This document shows, one piece after another, positions 28,213-36,223 of a DNA stretch of 64,000 nucleotides. Each line of letters starts with the position of its first letter. Position 1 is the first letter of the stretch. The stretch lies in NCBI RefSeq assembly GCF_022012475.1, contig NZ_JAKLWS010000006.1:124001-188000 (forward strand), read 5' to 3'. The notes under the pieces were generated by a model. It had not been told where the DNA came from, made no database searches, and worked only from the letters and a program-made list of their open reading frames with translations. This DNA is from Rhodohalobacter sulfatireducens. GTDB lineage: Bacteria > Bacteroidota > Rhodothermia > Balneolales > Balneolaceae. A program made the position numbers and the translations under genes.

Positions 28213-29316
28213 CTAAAAAACCACATCCACCAGAAGGTTACGATTCAAACCTGATATTGAATAGGAGTTAGAACCCGTTACAGATAAAGCCACGCGATCA
28301 ATATTCAGGGTGGAAATTGAAAATGGCACATCTTCCCTGGCAATTTCAAGTTCCGATATACTAACAGCCGTAATTTCCGGTTCTTCTATTGTCATACCAC
28401 TTTGTGAGCCGCCGAGTGCAATAATTGTTTGAGCTTCAGGATCGTAACCGGCAAAAAGAATAGAGCTCCTTGATGAAGCACTTCCGAGTCTGTTGCCACT
28501 TAGAATTTCATAAACCTGAACTCTGCCGCTGGAATAGATTGTAAGATGTGTCGAATCTGTATTTAGCGTTGCACCGATCAGATCTTCATCACTTGTTTGT
28601 TGAAAAAGTTCATTCCCAAACCTGTCATACACGGTCGCAGTATGTCCACCGGCCCCTGCGGTGACCAGCGTAATAAACCCACCACTCTCACTGATCCGAA
28701 CATCCCTGATTTCATCTTCTCTGCTATTGAAAAAAAGGTCTGTATCCTGCTCACCGTAAACAATTTGTGCCCTTGAACCAGTCTCTGGCCCATAAGCAAT
28801 AACCGGGTTGTAAAGTACAATGGTACTTCCAAATGGATTTGATGCCAACTGCGATTCCTGCTCTCCATCCGTACTCCCCGAACTATTTGAAACCTGGTAA
28901 CTTGTCTCCCCTTTTGCATTCAAAAAAGTAAAGTTAGCCACATTGTCACGAAGCACGATATCTCCATTATCGAATTGATATGTATTAATTGTGTTATCTG
29001 ATGGGGTAAAAAATTGGAGGGCTCGTTCGATAAAAAGGTCACCTTCTGCATTGTAGCTCATCAGGTTAATCCCATTGCTTCTCTGTAAAAATGAAGCTCT
29101 GCGGTTTGATGATGAGAACGACCAAGCTTCAGGATTCGCTATTTGAGCAGATCCTAAAACAAACTGGTTGCCGGAGACAATCACAGTACCATCACCGGCT
29201 GAAAATGTATTGTCAGAAAAGGAGCTCTGAGCCGGGTCAGATTCTATCTCTATCGACTGAGAAAAAAGAGATGGTGAATAACTGATGAAAATAAGTACGG
29301 TAAAAAGAAACTTCAT
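28213..29316 (-). CDS. Secreted beta-propeller-like protein
   Basis: A 367-aa exported protein of unknown function. I start at ATG 29316, which gives a clean signal peptide (MKFLFTVLIFISYSPSLFSQ); the frame extends 12 codons further upstream without hydrophobic character. The mature part is made of repeated short beta-strand units, with phrases such as VYDRFGNELFQQTS and IFYSGR-like strands that look like blades of a propeller, and many Ser, Asn and Asp residues. No catalytic motif is seen. It is divergent from the following glycosyltransferase. Confidence 0.72.
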   Translation of the reverse strand: MKFLFTVLIFISYSPSLFSQSIEIESDPAQSSFSDNTFSAGDGTVIVSGNQFVLGSAQIANPEAWSFSSSNRRASFLQRSNGINLMSYNAEGDLFIERALQFFTPSDNTINTYQFDNGDIVLRDNVANFTFLNAKGETSYQVSNSSGSTDGEQESQLASNPFGSTIVLYNPVIAYGPETGSRAQIVYGEQDTDLFFNSREDEIRDVRISESGGFITLVTAGAGGHTATVYDRFGNELFQQTSDEDLIGATLNTDSTHLTIYSSGRVQVYEILSGNRLGSASSRSSILFAGYDPEAQTIIALGGSQSGMTIEEPEITAVSISELEIAREDVPFSISTLNIDRVALSVTGSNSYSISGLNRNLLVDVVF

Positions 29317-29386
29317 CGAATGATAGGTTAATGTTGTTATATTCAAATTCACTTAAAGAACGAGAATTTTGTAATGAAATGCATTG

Positions 29387-30358
29387 ATGTTCTACTCCAT
29401 TATCATACCGGTATACAACCGACCGGATGAAATCTATGAGTTGCTCGAGAGCCTGACCAAACAGACCTACACAAACTTTGAAGTGCTAATTGTAGAAGAT
29501 GGTTCCGAAAAAACTTCTAAAGATGTTGTTGATGAATTCTCAAACCGGCTCAACATCAGTTACTATTACAAAGATAACAGCGGACAGGGATTCTCGAGAA
29601 ACTACGGTTTTGAGCGTGCAAATGGTGAATATTATGTGATGTTTGATTCAGACTGTATCATACCGCAGCACTATTTTGAAACTGTAAATGCATTTCTATC
29701 ACAAAATCCTGTTGATGCCTGGGGCGGTCCGGATCGCGCTCATCCCTCTTTCACTCAACTACAGAAAGCGATTAATTTTAGTATGACCTCCTTTTTTACG
29801 ACCGGTGGCATCCGTGGATTAAAGAGAAAAATGGGTACATTTCATCCAAGGAGTTTCAATATGGGAATCAGCCGCGAGGTGTATGAAAAGATCGGTGGAT
29901 ATAAAATTACCCGGATGGGAGAAGATCTTGAGTTTAGCATGCGCATCATTAAAAGTGGATTTAAGTCAGCATTGATTGCAGATGCCTATGTATATCACAA
30001 ACGTCGAACAAGTCTTCGTCAATTTTTTTGGCAGTTACACTTTTTTGGCCGGGCTCGTATAAATATCAGGCGATTTTATCCCGAAGAAGTAAAACTCGTT
30101 CACCTCTTCCCCACTTTCTTTTTTATCGGTTTAATTCTTTCGGTAGCGTTCTTAGTACTCAATATTGCAATGCTTAAACAGTTTTATCTCCTCTACATTC
30201 TATATGCCATATTACTTTTTGCAAGTGCGTTTATAAAAGAGAAAAGCTTCAAGATTGCATTACTTTCTATCGTAACCGCTTTTACTCAACTCTCTGCGTA
30301 TTCCATTGGATTCCTTTCAGAATTATCAAAAGATTTATTGAAAAAAACGAAAATTTAA
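29387..30358 (+). CDS. Family 2 glycosyltransferase, membrane-anchored
   Basis: A 323-aa GT-A fold glycosyltransferase. The N-terminus SIIIPVYNRPDEIYELLESL, the DNSGQGFSRNYGFERANGEYYVMFDSDC block containing the DxD motif (DSD near residue 89), and MGEDLEFSMRI near residue 180 (acceptor-side ED) are typical of GT2 enzymes. Two or three hydrophobic helices follow at about residues 243-310, suggesting membrane attachment. The sugar and acceptor cannot be told from sequence. ATG 29387 is chosen; a TTG one codon upstream is an alternative. Confidence 0.9.
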   Translation: MFYSIIIPVYNRPDEIYELLESLTKQTYTNFEVLIVEDGSEKTSKDVVDEFSNRLNISYYYKDNSGQGFSRNYGFERANGEYYVMFDSDCIIPQHYFETVNAFLSQNPVDAWGGPDRAHPSFTQLQKAINFSMTSFFTTGGIRGLKRKMGTFHPRSFNMGISREVYEKIGGYKITRMGEDLEFSMRIIKSGFKSALIADAYVYHKRRTSLRQFFWQLHFFGRARINIRRFYPEEVKLVHLFPTFFFIGLILSVAFLVLNIAMLKQFYLLYILYAILLFASAFIKEKSFKIALLSIVTAFTQLSAYSIGFLSELSKDLLKKTKI

Positions 30359-30458
30359 CCCGGTTTGAAATTGCAATCAGATTCAAAAACTTTTATCTTA
30401 TGATTCTTTTGACAATCTGATACAAACAAACCCATTCATTGATTTTTGAATGGAGTTA

Positions 30459-30532
30459 CGGGGAGTGGCGCAGGCCGGTAGCGCATTCGCTTTGGGAGCG
30501 AAGGGTCGCAGGTTCAAATCCTGTCTCCCCGA
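30459..30532 (+). tRNA. tRNA-Pro(TGG)
   Basis: A 74-base cloverleaf. The acceptor pairs 30459-30465 (CGGGGAG) with 30525-30531 (CTCCCCG), the anticodon stem pairs 30486-30490 with 30498-30502, and the anticodon TGG is at 30493-30495. The T-loop is TTCAAAT. CCA is not encoded. Confidence 0.95.
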
Positions 30533-30569
30533 CATAATATTTAGTTTTGACATATTGCTTTGAATAGTT

Positions 30570-30654
30570 TGGGAAATGCCCCAGGCTGGCAACAAATCCC
30601 GACAGGCTTGTCGGGAGGGTCGCAGGTTTCCCGACTCCTCGGGATCTCCCCGAC
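30570..30654 (+). pseudogene. Degenerate tRNA-Pro copy carrying two GC-rich palindromes
   Basis: This 85-base stretch resembles the neighbouring tRNA-Pro in three places: the D-arm region (CAGGCTGG against CAGGCCGG), 13 identical bases at 30616-30628 (AGGGTCGCAGGTT) and 10 identical bases at 30645-30654 (TCTCCCCGAC). The anticodon arm is replaced by the palindrome TCCCGAC-N6-GTCGGGA (30597-30616) and the T-loop side by TCCCGA-N4-TCGGGA (30629-30644). It cannot fold as a decoding tRNA. Confidence 0.6.
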
Positions 30655-30743
30655 TTTTAGGAAGGTTGAATTGTGAATGTTGGATTCATTGCGGGCGCGA
30701 TTGAAATTCGCCATTCAACACTCAACAATCTTCATTCCAATTA

Positions 30744-30817
30744 GCGCCCATAGCTCAACTGGATAGAGCAACGGCCTTCTAAGCCGTAGGTTACAGGTTC
30801 GACTCCTGTTGGGCGTA
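30744..30817 (+). tRNA. tRNA-Arg(TCT)
   Basis: A 74-base cloverleaf. The acceptor GCGCCCA (30744-30750) pairs with TGGGCGT (30810-30816) with a G-T at the first pair. The anticodon stem ACGGC/GCCGT flanks loop CTTCTAA, and the anticodon TCT is at 30778-30780. CCA is not encoded. Confidence 0.94.
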
Positions 30818-30892
30818 CGAAGGTTTCTTGATTTGAATGATTGACAATCATTAATTTGTATTTATACGTCATTCAGAGGTGACTTTAACAAA

Positions 30893-30963
30893 GGCGACAT
30901 GGCCGAGTGGTTAGGCAGAGGTCTGCAAAACCTCGTACGGCGGTTCGAATCCGCCTGTCGCCT
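30893..30963 (+). tRNA. tRNA-Cys(GCA)
   Basis: A 71-base cloverleaf with acceptor GGCGACA (30893-30899) pairing with TGTCGCC (30956-30962) and the expected T discriminator. The anticodon GCA is at 30925-30927. CCA is not encoded. Confidence 0.95.
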
Positions 30964-30985
30964 CTTTTTTTATTGGATATATTTT

Positions 30986-31058
30986 GCCGCGTTCGTCTAG
31001 GGGTTTAGGACGCCGCCCTTTCACGGCGGTAACACGGGTTCGAATCCCGTACGCGGTA
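30986..31058 (+). tRNA. tRNA-Glu(TTC), copy 1
   Basis: A 73-base cloverleaf with acceptor GCCGCGT (30986-30992) pairing with ACGCGGT (31051-31057), a G-T first pair, and anticodon TTC at 31020-31022. The T-loop is TTCGAAT. It differs from copy 2 at a single T-loop base. Confidence 0.95.
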
Positions 31059-31064
31059 CATTAT

Positions 31065-31139
31065 GGAGCTTGTAGCTCAGTTGGTTAGAGCGCCAGGTTG
31101 TGGCCCTGGAGGCCGTGGGTTCAAATCCCATCAGGCTCC
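31065..31139 (+). tRNA. tRNA-His(GTG)
   Basis: Cloverleaf with an extra 5' G at 31065 opposite the C discriminator at 31139, the hallmark of tRNA-His. The acceptor GAGCTTG (31066-31072) pairs with CAGGCTC (31132-31138) with one T-G pair. The anticodon is GTG in loop TTGTGGC. The next three bases happen to be CCA. Confidence 0.95.
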
Positions 31140-31158
31140 CCATTTCAGTGAACATTTC

Positions 31159-31212
31159 ACAGTGATCAGTTATCAGAAGGAACAGTCTTTATCTCTGATA
31201 ACTGATCACTGT
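31159..31212. repeat. Perfect 19-bp inverted repeat between tRNA-His and tRNA-Glu copy 2
   Basis: 31159-31177 (ACAGTGATCAGTTATCAGA) is perfectly complementary to 31194-31212, with a 16-base loop. A short T-run (TTTTA) follows, so it might act as a processing or termination hairpin, but the stem is much longer than the terminators elsewhere in the window. Confidence 0.85.
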
Positions 31213-31231
31213 TTTATTGTGAAGCTGTTCT

Positions 31232-31304
31232 GCCGCGTTCGTCTAGGGGTTTAGGACGCCGCCCTTTCACGGCGGTAACACGGGTTCAAATCCCGTACGC
31301 GGTA
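31232..31304 (+). tRNA. tRNA-Glu(TTC), copy 2
   Basis: A 73-base cloverleaf identical to copy 1 except for the T-loop, TTCAAAT instead of TTCGAAT. Identity extends a few bases on both sides, indicating a recent tandem duplication around tRNA-His. The anticodon TTC lies in the loop CTTTCAC. Confidence 0.95.
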
Positions 31305-31308
31305 CATA

Positions 31309-31351
31309 AGAAATCCCGGACCTCTCAAAAAGACCCGGGATTTCTTGTTTT
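31309..31351 (+). terminator. Rho-independent terminator of the tRNA cluster
   Basis: An 11-bp perfect stem pairs 31309-31319 (AGAAATCCCGG) with 31335-31345 (CCGGGATTTCT) and is followed by TTGTTTT. It starts four bases after the last tRNA. It also lies in the 3' flank of the convergent DsrE-like gene. Confidence 0.88.
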
Positions 31352-31398
31352 AACAGGTTGATCTGATGAATTTCTGGCTTTTTATGCCATTTAAACTA

Positions 31399-31920
31399 TT
31401 ATGTGAATATAATTTCAGCACCGGCAGATTTCTCATAGAACTCTCCGACTGTGATTATGCCGTCTACTTGCTCACAGAAATCAGATTCATCTAAATGAAA
31501 CATGTCTACTGTAGCTTTACATGCATAAATTTCGGCTCCAGTATCGTGTATCATCTCTATAAACTCCCTGACAGGAGGAATATCTAAATTTTCCATTTCC
31601 TCTTTCATCTTCTTAGTTGCAAAAGATGACATCCCCGGTAGGCCTCCCAGCATTGTTGGTATATGCATAGCTGGATTCCCAACGGTAGGTACTTTTAGAT
31701 TATCCATCTTATCATTGATGATTGCTTCGAGGCCAAAAAATGTAAAGAATAGCGTTGCTTCTATTCCCTCCATCCGGGCTCCGTTTCCCATAATCAAACC
31801 CGGGTACACACCATCCAAAGATCCTTTTGAGATGATGAGCGATACTTTTTTAATTGGCTCTTTTGATGATTTTATCTCATCCAATCCTTTTGTTTTTTCT
31901 TTAGTTACAAATTGTGTCAT
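31399..31920 (-). CDS. DsrE/DsrF/DrsH-like family protein
   Basis: A 173-aa protein of the DsrE-like (COG2210-type) superfamily, which includes sulfur-carrier and persulfide-transfer proteins. Residues 24-35 form the first beta strand (KKVSLIISKGSL), GLIMGNGARMEGIEATLFFTFFGL follows, and the putative carrier cysteine is Cys134 in YACKATVDMF; a second cysteine is Cys149. It has a strong AGGAGGGA ribosome site. It is the last gene of a three-gene operon with a TusE-like protein and an SQR-like flavoprotein, which supports a role in sulfane-sulfur handling. Confidence 0.9.
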   Translation of the reverse strand: MTQFVTKEKTKGLDEIKSSKEPIKKVSLIISKGSLDGVYPGLIMGNGARMEGIEATLFFTFFGLEAIINDKMDNLKVPTVGNPAMHIPTMLGGLPGMSSFATKKMKEEMENLDIPPVREFIEMIHDTGAEIYACKATVDMFHLDESDFCEQVDGIITVGEFYEKSAGAEIIFT

Positions 31921-31935
31921 AGTAATTCCCTCCTT

Positions 31936-32253
31936 TTAAATACAACCTTTTGGTTTTGGTAATCCGGCAATTTTTGCAGCTTTTTTAGCCGGCCCTTTTG
32001 GAAATAACTGGTAAAGTTCTTTCGTAGAAACACCGCTTTCTTTCGTCAATTTTCTGATAGACGGCGCATCCCCCTGCTCGTCAAATTCCTTTTGGATATA
32101 TTTAATCACTTTCCAATGGCGGTCAGTCAATTCACCTACATCCTCAATATTTGCTAACTCCTGGGCTAGTTCTTCCGACCAATCCTCGCGATTCGCCAGG
32201 TGTCCGTCTTGATCAAGTAGAACTGTTTTTTCTTGTTTGGTTTCTGAAGTCAT
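31936..32253 (-). CDS. TusE/DsrC-family sulfur relay protein
   Basis: A 105-aa protein with the DsrC/TusE fold: LDQDGHLANREDWSEELAQELA at the N-terminus and the C-terminal arm YQLFPKGPAKKAAKIAGLPKPKGCI. The penultimate Cys104 that accepts persulfide is present. The second cysteine that true DsrC proteins carry about eleven residues earlier is alanine (Ala93), so this is a TusE-type, single-cysteine member rather than a partner of dissimilatory sulfite reductase. It lies between the flavoprotein and DsrE-like genes. Confidence 0.93.
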   Translation of the reverse strand: MTSETKQEKTVLLDQDGHLANREDWSEELAQELANIEDVGELTDRHWKVIKYIQKEFDEQGDAPSIRKLTKESGVSTKELYQLFPKGPAKKAAKIAGLPKPKGCI

Positions 32254-32273
32254 CTTTTTACCTCGATTTTATT

Positions 32274-33542
32274 TTATAGTTGTAAAGTCTTTGTCTCCTG
32301 TTCCTCTTTTTCCGGTACGATCTTTCCTGCCATCGACATTTGCGATTCTAACGGAAGGTCTCTCCCTTTGATTAACATGTTCCAATAAAGCCACTTGAAT
32401 CCCATTTTCCCGATATGATTCATTTTGGTTTCTTTTAAGAGAGAAAATGGCCCAATGCCAGGTATTGGGAATTTTCCGGGGAGTGGTTCAGTATCGTAGT
32501 TAAAGTCTATAAGAAGCCCCTTGCCATCTCCCGATTCGATAAAGCAGTTCGCATGCCCGTCAAACGATGCAGTGAGCGGTTCACCATTAATATGGCTCAA
32601 AAGATTTTCGAAAAGCACATCTGATTCAAAATGGGCAACCGATCCCGCTTTTGATGAAGGAAGATTTGTTGCATCACCAATTACAAATATATTCTCCCAG
32701 TTTTCTGATTGCAGGGTATGATTATCAGTCGGAATAAAATTCAGTTCATCTCCCATTTCACTCTTCTCAATAGCCTCTATTCCCATATTTGTTGGAATCG
32801 TTACTAAAAGATCGAACTCAACTTCTCTTTCATCCCAGGAGATAATTTTCTTCTCTTCATTATCAACCCGCCCAATATTGAATTCTGTAACAAGATTAAT
32901 ATTCTTCTCTTCTAAAAAATTACCTAATTCTCTTGCGGCAATCGGTTTCGTAAATGCGGCATCGAGAGGGGTGACAAATATGATTTCCACCTTGTCTCGC
33001 ATTCCTTTTTTCTTGAAATAATCATCTGCAAGAAATAGAAATTCTAAAGGAGCTACCGGGCATTTGATCGGCATTTCGGCAATATTCAAGACCAGCTTTC
33101 CACCTTCCCAATCATCCAAAAACTCTGCCAATGCCAAAGCTCCTTCAATGGTATAAAAATCAAATATTGATTTCTTCCAGAGCTCATCGGTCATCCCCTC
33201 GATTTCGTCAGGTCGTATCTCTGTGCCCGTTGCAATAATCAAATAATCGTAGGAAAGAACATCACCACTCGACAAGTGTACCTTGTTTTCCTCCGGTTTG
33301 ATCAAATCTATCTCAGAAACGATAACATTCGTGTCCTTAGGAAAGAAATTTTTCTTGGGTTTGATAACATCTTCCTTTGAATAAATTCCGAATGGTATAA
33401 ACAAAAACCCTGGTTGATAATAGTGTGTTTCGTCTTTATCGACTATGGTGAGTCTAAATTCGTCTGACTTCAGGGCTTTACTGAGCTTGTTGGCCATCAT
33501 TGTTCCCGAAGTCCCTGCTCCTAATATGAGGATATCTTTCAT
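32274..33542 (-). CDS. Sulfide:quinone oxidoreductase-like flavoprotein
   Basis: A 422-aa FAD-dependent oxidoreductase of the SQR/NDH-2 type. The FAD motif ILGAGTSGTMMANKL is at residues 6-20, a second ATGTEIRPDEIEG block near 104, and the FAD-ribityl motif FVIGDATNLPSSKAGSVAHFE near 286-306. Two cysteines, Cys161 (KCPVAPLEF) and Cys333 (GHANCFIE), occupy positions consistent with the redox cysteine pair of SQRs. A C-terminal amphipathic part (GFKWLYWNMLIKG) suggests membrane attachment. A strong AGGAGGGA precedes the ATG. It is first in the operon, downstream of the palindromic promoter at 33727-33815. Confidence 0.88.
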   Translation of the reverse strand: MKDILILGAGTSGTMMANKLSKALKSDEFRLTIVDKDETHYYQPGFLFIPFGIYSKEDVIKPKKNFFPKDTNVIVSEIDLIKPEENKVHLSSGDVLSYDYLIIATGTEIRPDEIEGMTDELWKKSIFDFYTIEGALALAEFLDDWEGGKLVLNIAEMPIKCPVAPLEFLFLADDYFKKKGMRDKVEIIFVTPLDAAFTKPIAARELGNFLEEKNINLVTEFNIGRVDNEEKKIISWDEREVEFDLLVTIPTNMGIEAIEKSEMGDELNFIPTDNHTLQSENWENIFVIGDATNLPSSKAGSVAHFESDVLFENLLSHINGEPLTASFDGHANCFIESGDGKGLLIDFNYDTEPLPGKFPIPGIGPFSLLKETKMNHIGKMGFKWLYWNMLIKGRDLPLESQMSMAGKIVPEKEEQETKTLQL

Positions 33543-34142
33543 GATTGTTCCCTCCTGTAGTTGTATAGTGAAGAATCTCTTTTTTCTTTAACCTAATTTA
33601 AATTTGATAAAAAATATTTGTTAAAATTTCTATCGTTAAATAGGTCAAATTAATTAATGAAGATGATTCATTTCATCCGTTTGATTGCGCCTAGAATGTT
33701 TTTTGTTTGTTTGTTAATGATGCGATAAATATGGTTATAATTGTAATTAAGAGGAAGGGTACTTAATCTGATTGGGTAATAAGGGCATTCCCTACAATAG
33801 TAGGGATTTCCCCTAAAAACAGTAGATACTGGTGAGATAATAAAGACGATTAAAAAATTTTGTTATTTATTGGATCCTCTGCCCGTTTGTAGGTGAAGAA
33901 TTTGTACATAAACTTTTCCGCTTTCGAAAACTGCTCACCCTAAATTGAAATTTCTGAAATTATAATTTATCAAATCTACATATTCGAATAGTTTATTATT
34001 GATTTAGTGACTGGTTTTAAATAACCTGTTTTATATATGCTTTGCTCAAAGTCTATATCATAAAAAAATTCGGGAATCTAATTTCTGAGGTCAATTTATC
34101 CCGAGAACGAACTATCTATTGATTAATCTAAATGGAGTGAAT
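33543..34142. other. 600-base divergent regulatory gap, SQR operon / Gfo-Idh gene
   Basis: An AT-rich gap between the minus-strand SQR operon and the plus-strand oxidoreductase. Its central part, 33727-33815, is the conserved promoter module described separately. The rest, including 33820-34130, shows no reading frame, RNA motif or other repeat that I can support. Confidence 0.6.
33727..33815 (-). promoter_or_regulatory. NreC-like tandem palindromes and promoter of the SQR-TusE-DsrE operon
   Basis: Reading toward the operon, the module has a 15-bp near-palindrome at 33801-33815 (TAGGGATTTCCCCTA on the plus strand), a 6-base spacer, a second at 33780-33794 (TAAGGGCATTCCCTA), another 6-base spacer, then 33761-33773 (AATCAGATTAAGT on the minus strand), and a core-promoter-like TAACCATATTT at 33737-33727. 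The same elements with the same spacing occur at 56167-56255. The palindromes resemble TAGGG-N4-CCCTA, the published NreC site of staphylococci, with one extra central base. Confidence 0.8.
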
Positions 34143-35549
34143 ATGTCTAATATTTCTCGTAAAAATTTTCTGCGAAACAGTGCCCTCGGTTTGGCCGGTT
34201 TTGCTATTGCCCCAAAAAGCGGAAAAGCCGCTGAACGATTTGAGGAACTGAAAGACCGTGACTGGAAGAAAAAATTTCAGGCAAATGATCAAATTCAAAT
34301 TGCTACCATCGGCATGGGGATTATCGCCCATTTTGATACGCCAACTGCTTTAGAGGTGCCCGGTGTAAAAATGGTTGCTGCGGCAGACTGCTATGACTCA
34401 AGACTGGTTCGAACAAAAGAAGTGTTTGGCGATGATGTCTTTACCACAAAAGACTATAGAGAGATCCTTGAACGAGATGATGTTGATGCCGTGCTGCTCT
34501 GTACACCCGACCACTGGCATGCAAAACACTCCATCGACTTTTTAGGCGCCGGCAAGCATGTGTACTGCGAAAAACCGATGGTACAAAGAATTGATGAAGG
34601 ACTCGACGTGATCAATGCCGATCAGAATAGTAATGCAGTTTTGCAGGTAGGAAGCCAGTTTACCAGCGACATGATTTTCCAAAAAGCTAAGGAACTTTAT
34701 GAATCCGGTGCGATCGGGACTTTGAACCAGGTGGTTGCCGTTTACAATCGTAACTCTTCACTTGGGGCATGGCAATATTCTATGCCTGAGGATGCTACAC
34801 CGGATACAGTTGACTGGGATACATTCCTCGGTGATGCACCTGACCGCCCCTGGGATCCTAAACGATTTTTCAGATGGAGATGCTACGACGATTACGGAAC
34901 TGGTGTTCCCGGCGATCTTTTTGTACATCTCTTTACCGGTATTCATACGGTTCTCGGTGCCGTTGGCCCCACACATGTTTCCGGTACAGGCGGTCTACGA
35001 TCCTGGTTTGACGGACGTGAAGCGCCGGATGTAATTAATGGCCAATACCACTACCCTGAAACTGACAATCATCCGGATTTTACGCTGACCCTTCAAAGTA
35101 ACCTTGCCGATGGCGGAGGAACGGGTACACGATTCCAGTTTATCGGGGATGAAGGTGCTATGGAAATTGCACCCGGAAATTCTGTTAAACTGACTCGAAT
35201 CCCAAGAAGAGAACCTTCTATGGATGATCTCCAGGGATATAACTCGCTTCTGACATTTTCAGAAGAAGTACAGGAAGAGTTCAAGCAGAACTACAGGGAA
35301 CAACATGCTGATGAGGTTGAATACCAACCTGAAATGAATCAGACAGAAGAATTCCGAACTCCAGACGGATACGATTCAAGGCTGGACCACTTCGTCAATT
35401 TCTTTGATTCCATAAGGAACGGCACCCCTGTATTTGAAGATTCCACTTTTGGATTCAGAGCTGCAGCCCCTGCCCTTTTAACAAATACAAGTTTGAAGGA
35501 GCAACGCGTTGTTCGTTGGGATCCAGAGAATATGAGAGTTCCCTCTTAA
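34143..35549 (+). CDS. Gfo/Idh/MocA-family oxidoreductase, exported
   Basis: A 468-aa NAD(P)-dependent sugar-type oxidoreductase. I start at ATG 34143 because it has GGAG six bases upstream and yields a Tat-like signal (SRKNFLRNSALGLAGFAIAP); the frame starts earlier at 34119 without support. The Rossmann motif is IGMGIIAHFDTPTALEVPGV near residue 52, and the family signature is CEKPMVQRIDEGLDVI near 140. The C-terminal half contains the GFO_IDH_MocA dimer domain. The substrate is unknown; secreted members often act on glycosides. Confidence 0.9.
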   Translation: MSNISRKNFLRNSALGLAGFAIAPKSGKAAERFEELKDRDWKKKFQANDQIQIATIGMGIIAHFDTPTALEVPGVKMVAAADCYDSRLVRTKEVFGDDVFTTKDYREILERDDVDAVLLCTPDHWHAKHSIDFLGAGKHVYCEKPMVQRIDEGLDVINADQNSNAVLQVGSQFTSDMIFQKAKELYESGAIGTLNQVVAVYNRNSSLGAWQYSMPEDATPDTVDWDTFLGDAPDRPWDPKRFFRWRCYDDYGTGVPGDLFVHLFTGIHTVLGAVGPTHVSGTGGLRSWFDGREAPDVINGQYHYPETDNHPDFTLTLQSNLADGGGTGTRFQFIGDEGAMEIAPGNSVKLTRIPRREPSMDDLQGYNSLLTFSEEVQEEFKQNYREQHADEVEYQPEMNQTEEFRTPDGYDSRLDHFVNFFDSIRNGTPVFEDSTFGFRAAAPALLTNTSLKEQRVVRWDPENMRVPS

Positions 35550-35566
35550 TTAAACCCTATAAACAA

Positions 35567-35605
35567 AAACCCTGCTCAGCATCAAACCGGGCAGGGTTTT
35601 TTTAT
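35567..35605 (+). terminator. Rho-independent terminator of the Gfo/Idh gene
   Basis: A 9-bp stem pairs 35567-35575 (AAACCCTGC) with 35591-35599 (GCAGGGTTT) and is followed by a T-run. It lies 18 bases after the stop and between convergent genes, so it may serve both. Confidence 0.88.
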
Positions 35606-35621
35606 GTGCAAATATATTGAA

Positions 35622-36080
35622 TTAGTCCATCGCCTGTGTAACTTGCGTATCGTACACTTTTACATCCGCCCAAAGACTTTCGTATTGATCGATGAACTCC
35701 ATATGGTCAGGGTGTTCGGCATAAACTTCATAATCATCCATCGTTTCAAACCAGGTAAAGATCGAATAGCCAAATGAGTGATCGGTTACCTCTCGATCCG
35801 GAGTACCGGCCGGGACTCCCATTTCAGATCTATAGATCTCTTCGATAGAAAGAAGCGCCTCAAGTCCCTCCTCAAATTGCTGTCGTTCTTCTTCTGTTAC
35901 ATCTTCATTCAGATAAAAATAAACCGTGTGTTGCAGCATACCGATAGTGTTTTCTGTGGTTGAGGTTGATATCTCGTTTGATGATTCGCTTTGCATCTCC
36001 ATTGAATTATCCTGGCTCTGCTGGCATGCAGTTGCAAAAAATGCAAGAGCTAACGTAAGAACAAAAAGAGTCCGTTTCAT
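35622..36080 (-). CDS. Lipoprotein with stress-responsive A/B barrel (Dabb) domain
   Basis: A 152-aa lipoprotein with signal MKRTLFVLTLALAFFATAC and lipobox cysteine at 19. A Gln/Ser/Glu-rich linker of about 30 residues precedes a ferredoxin-like Dabb domain (MLQHTVYFYLNEDVTEEERQQFEEGLEAL, then the FTWFETMDDYEVYAEHPDHMEFIDQY block). Dabb domains are dimeric alpha-beta barrels of uncertain function in bacteria. Convergent with the Gfo/Idh gene. Confidence 0.85.
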   Translation of the reverse strand: MKRTLFVLTLALAFFATACQQSQDNSMEMQSESSNEISTSTTENTIGMLQHTVYFYLNEDVTEEERQQFEEGLEALLSIEEIYRSEMGVPAGTPDREVTDHSFGYSIFTWFETMDDYEVYAEHPDHMEFIDQYESLWADVKVYDTQVTQAMD

Positions 36081-36223
36081 ATCCCTGAATTAGTTAAAGT
36101 TTGAGTTTTAGCCTTGGCAATATACATATTGATATCTGTTTTCTCTATTTAGTGATTTATTCCTTGAATTTTCCTACATCTATTTTTATCGATATAATTT
36201 CACATCAAAGTTAATGACCTTTT

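Noticed and set aside
30661-30733. Possible inverted repeat between tRNA-Pro and tRNA-Arg (GAAGGTTGAATTGTGAATG against its distant partner)
   Set aside because: The arms match only in short blocks with many mismatches; I could not support a stable stem.
31063-31254. Reading frame of 63 codons across tRNA-His (starting [20 protein letters not shown])
   Set aside because: This is the well-known spurious frame that runs through tRNA-His and its flank; it overlaps the tRNA and the inverted repeat and has no ribosome site.
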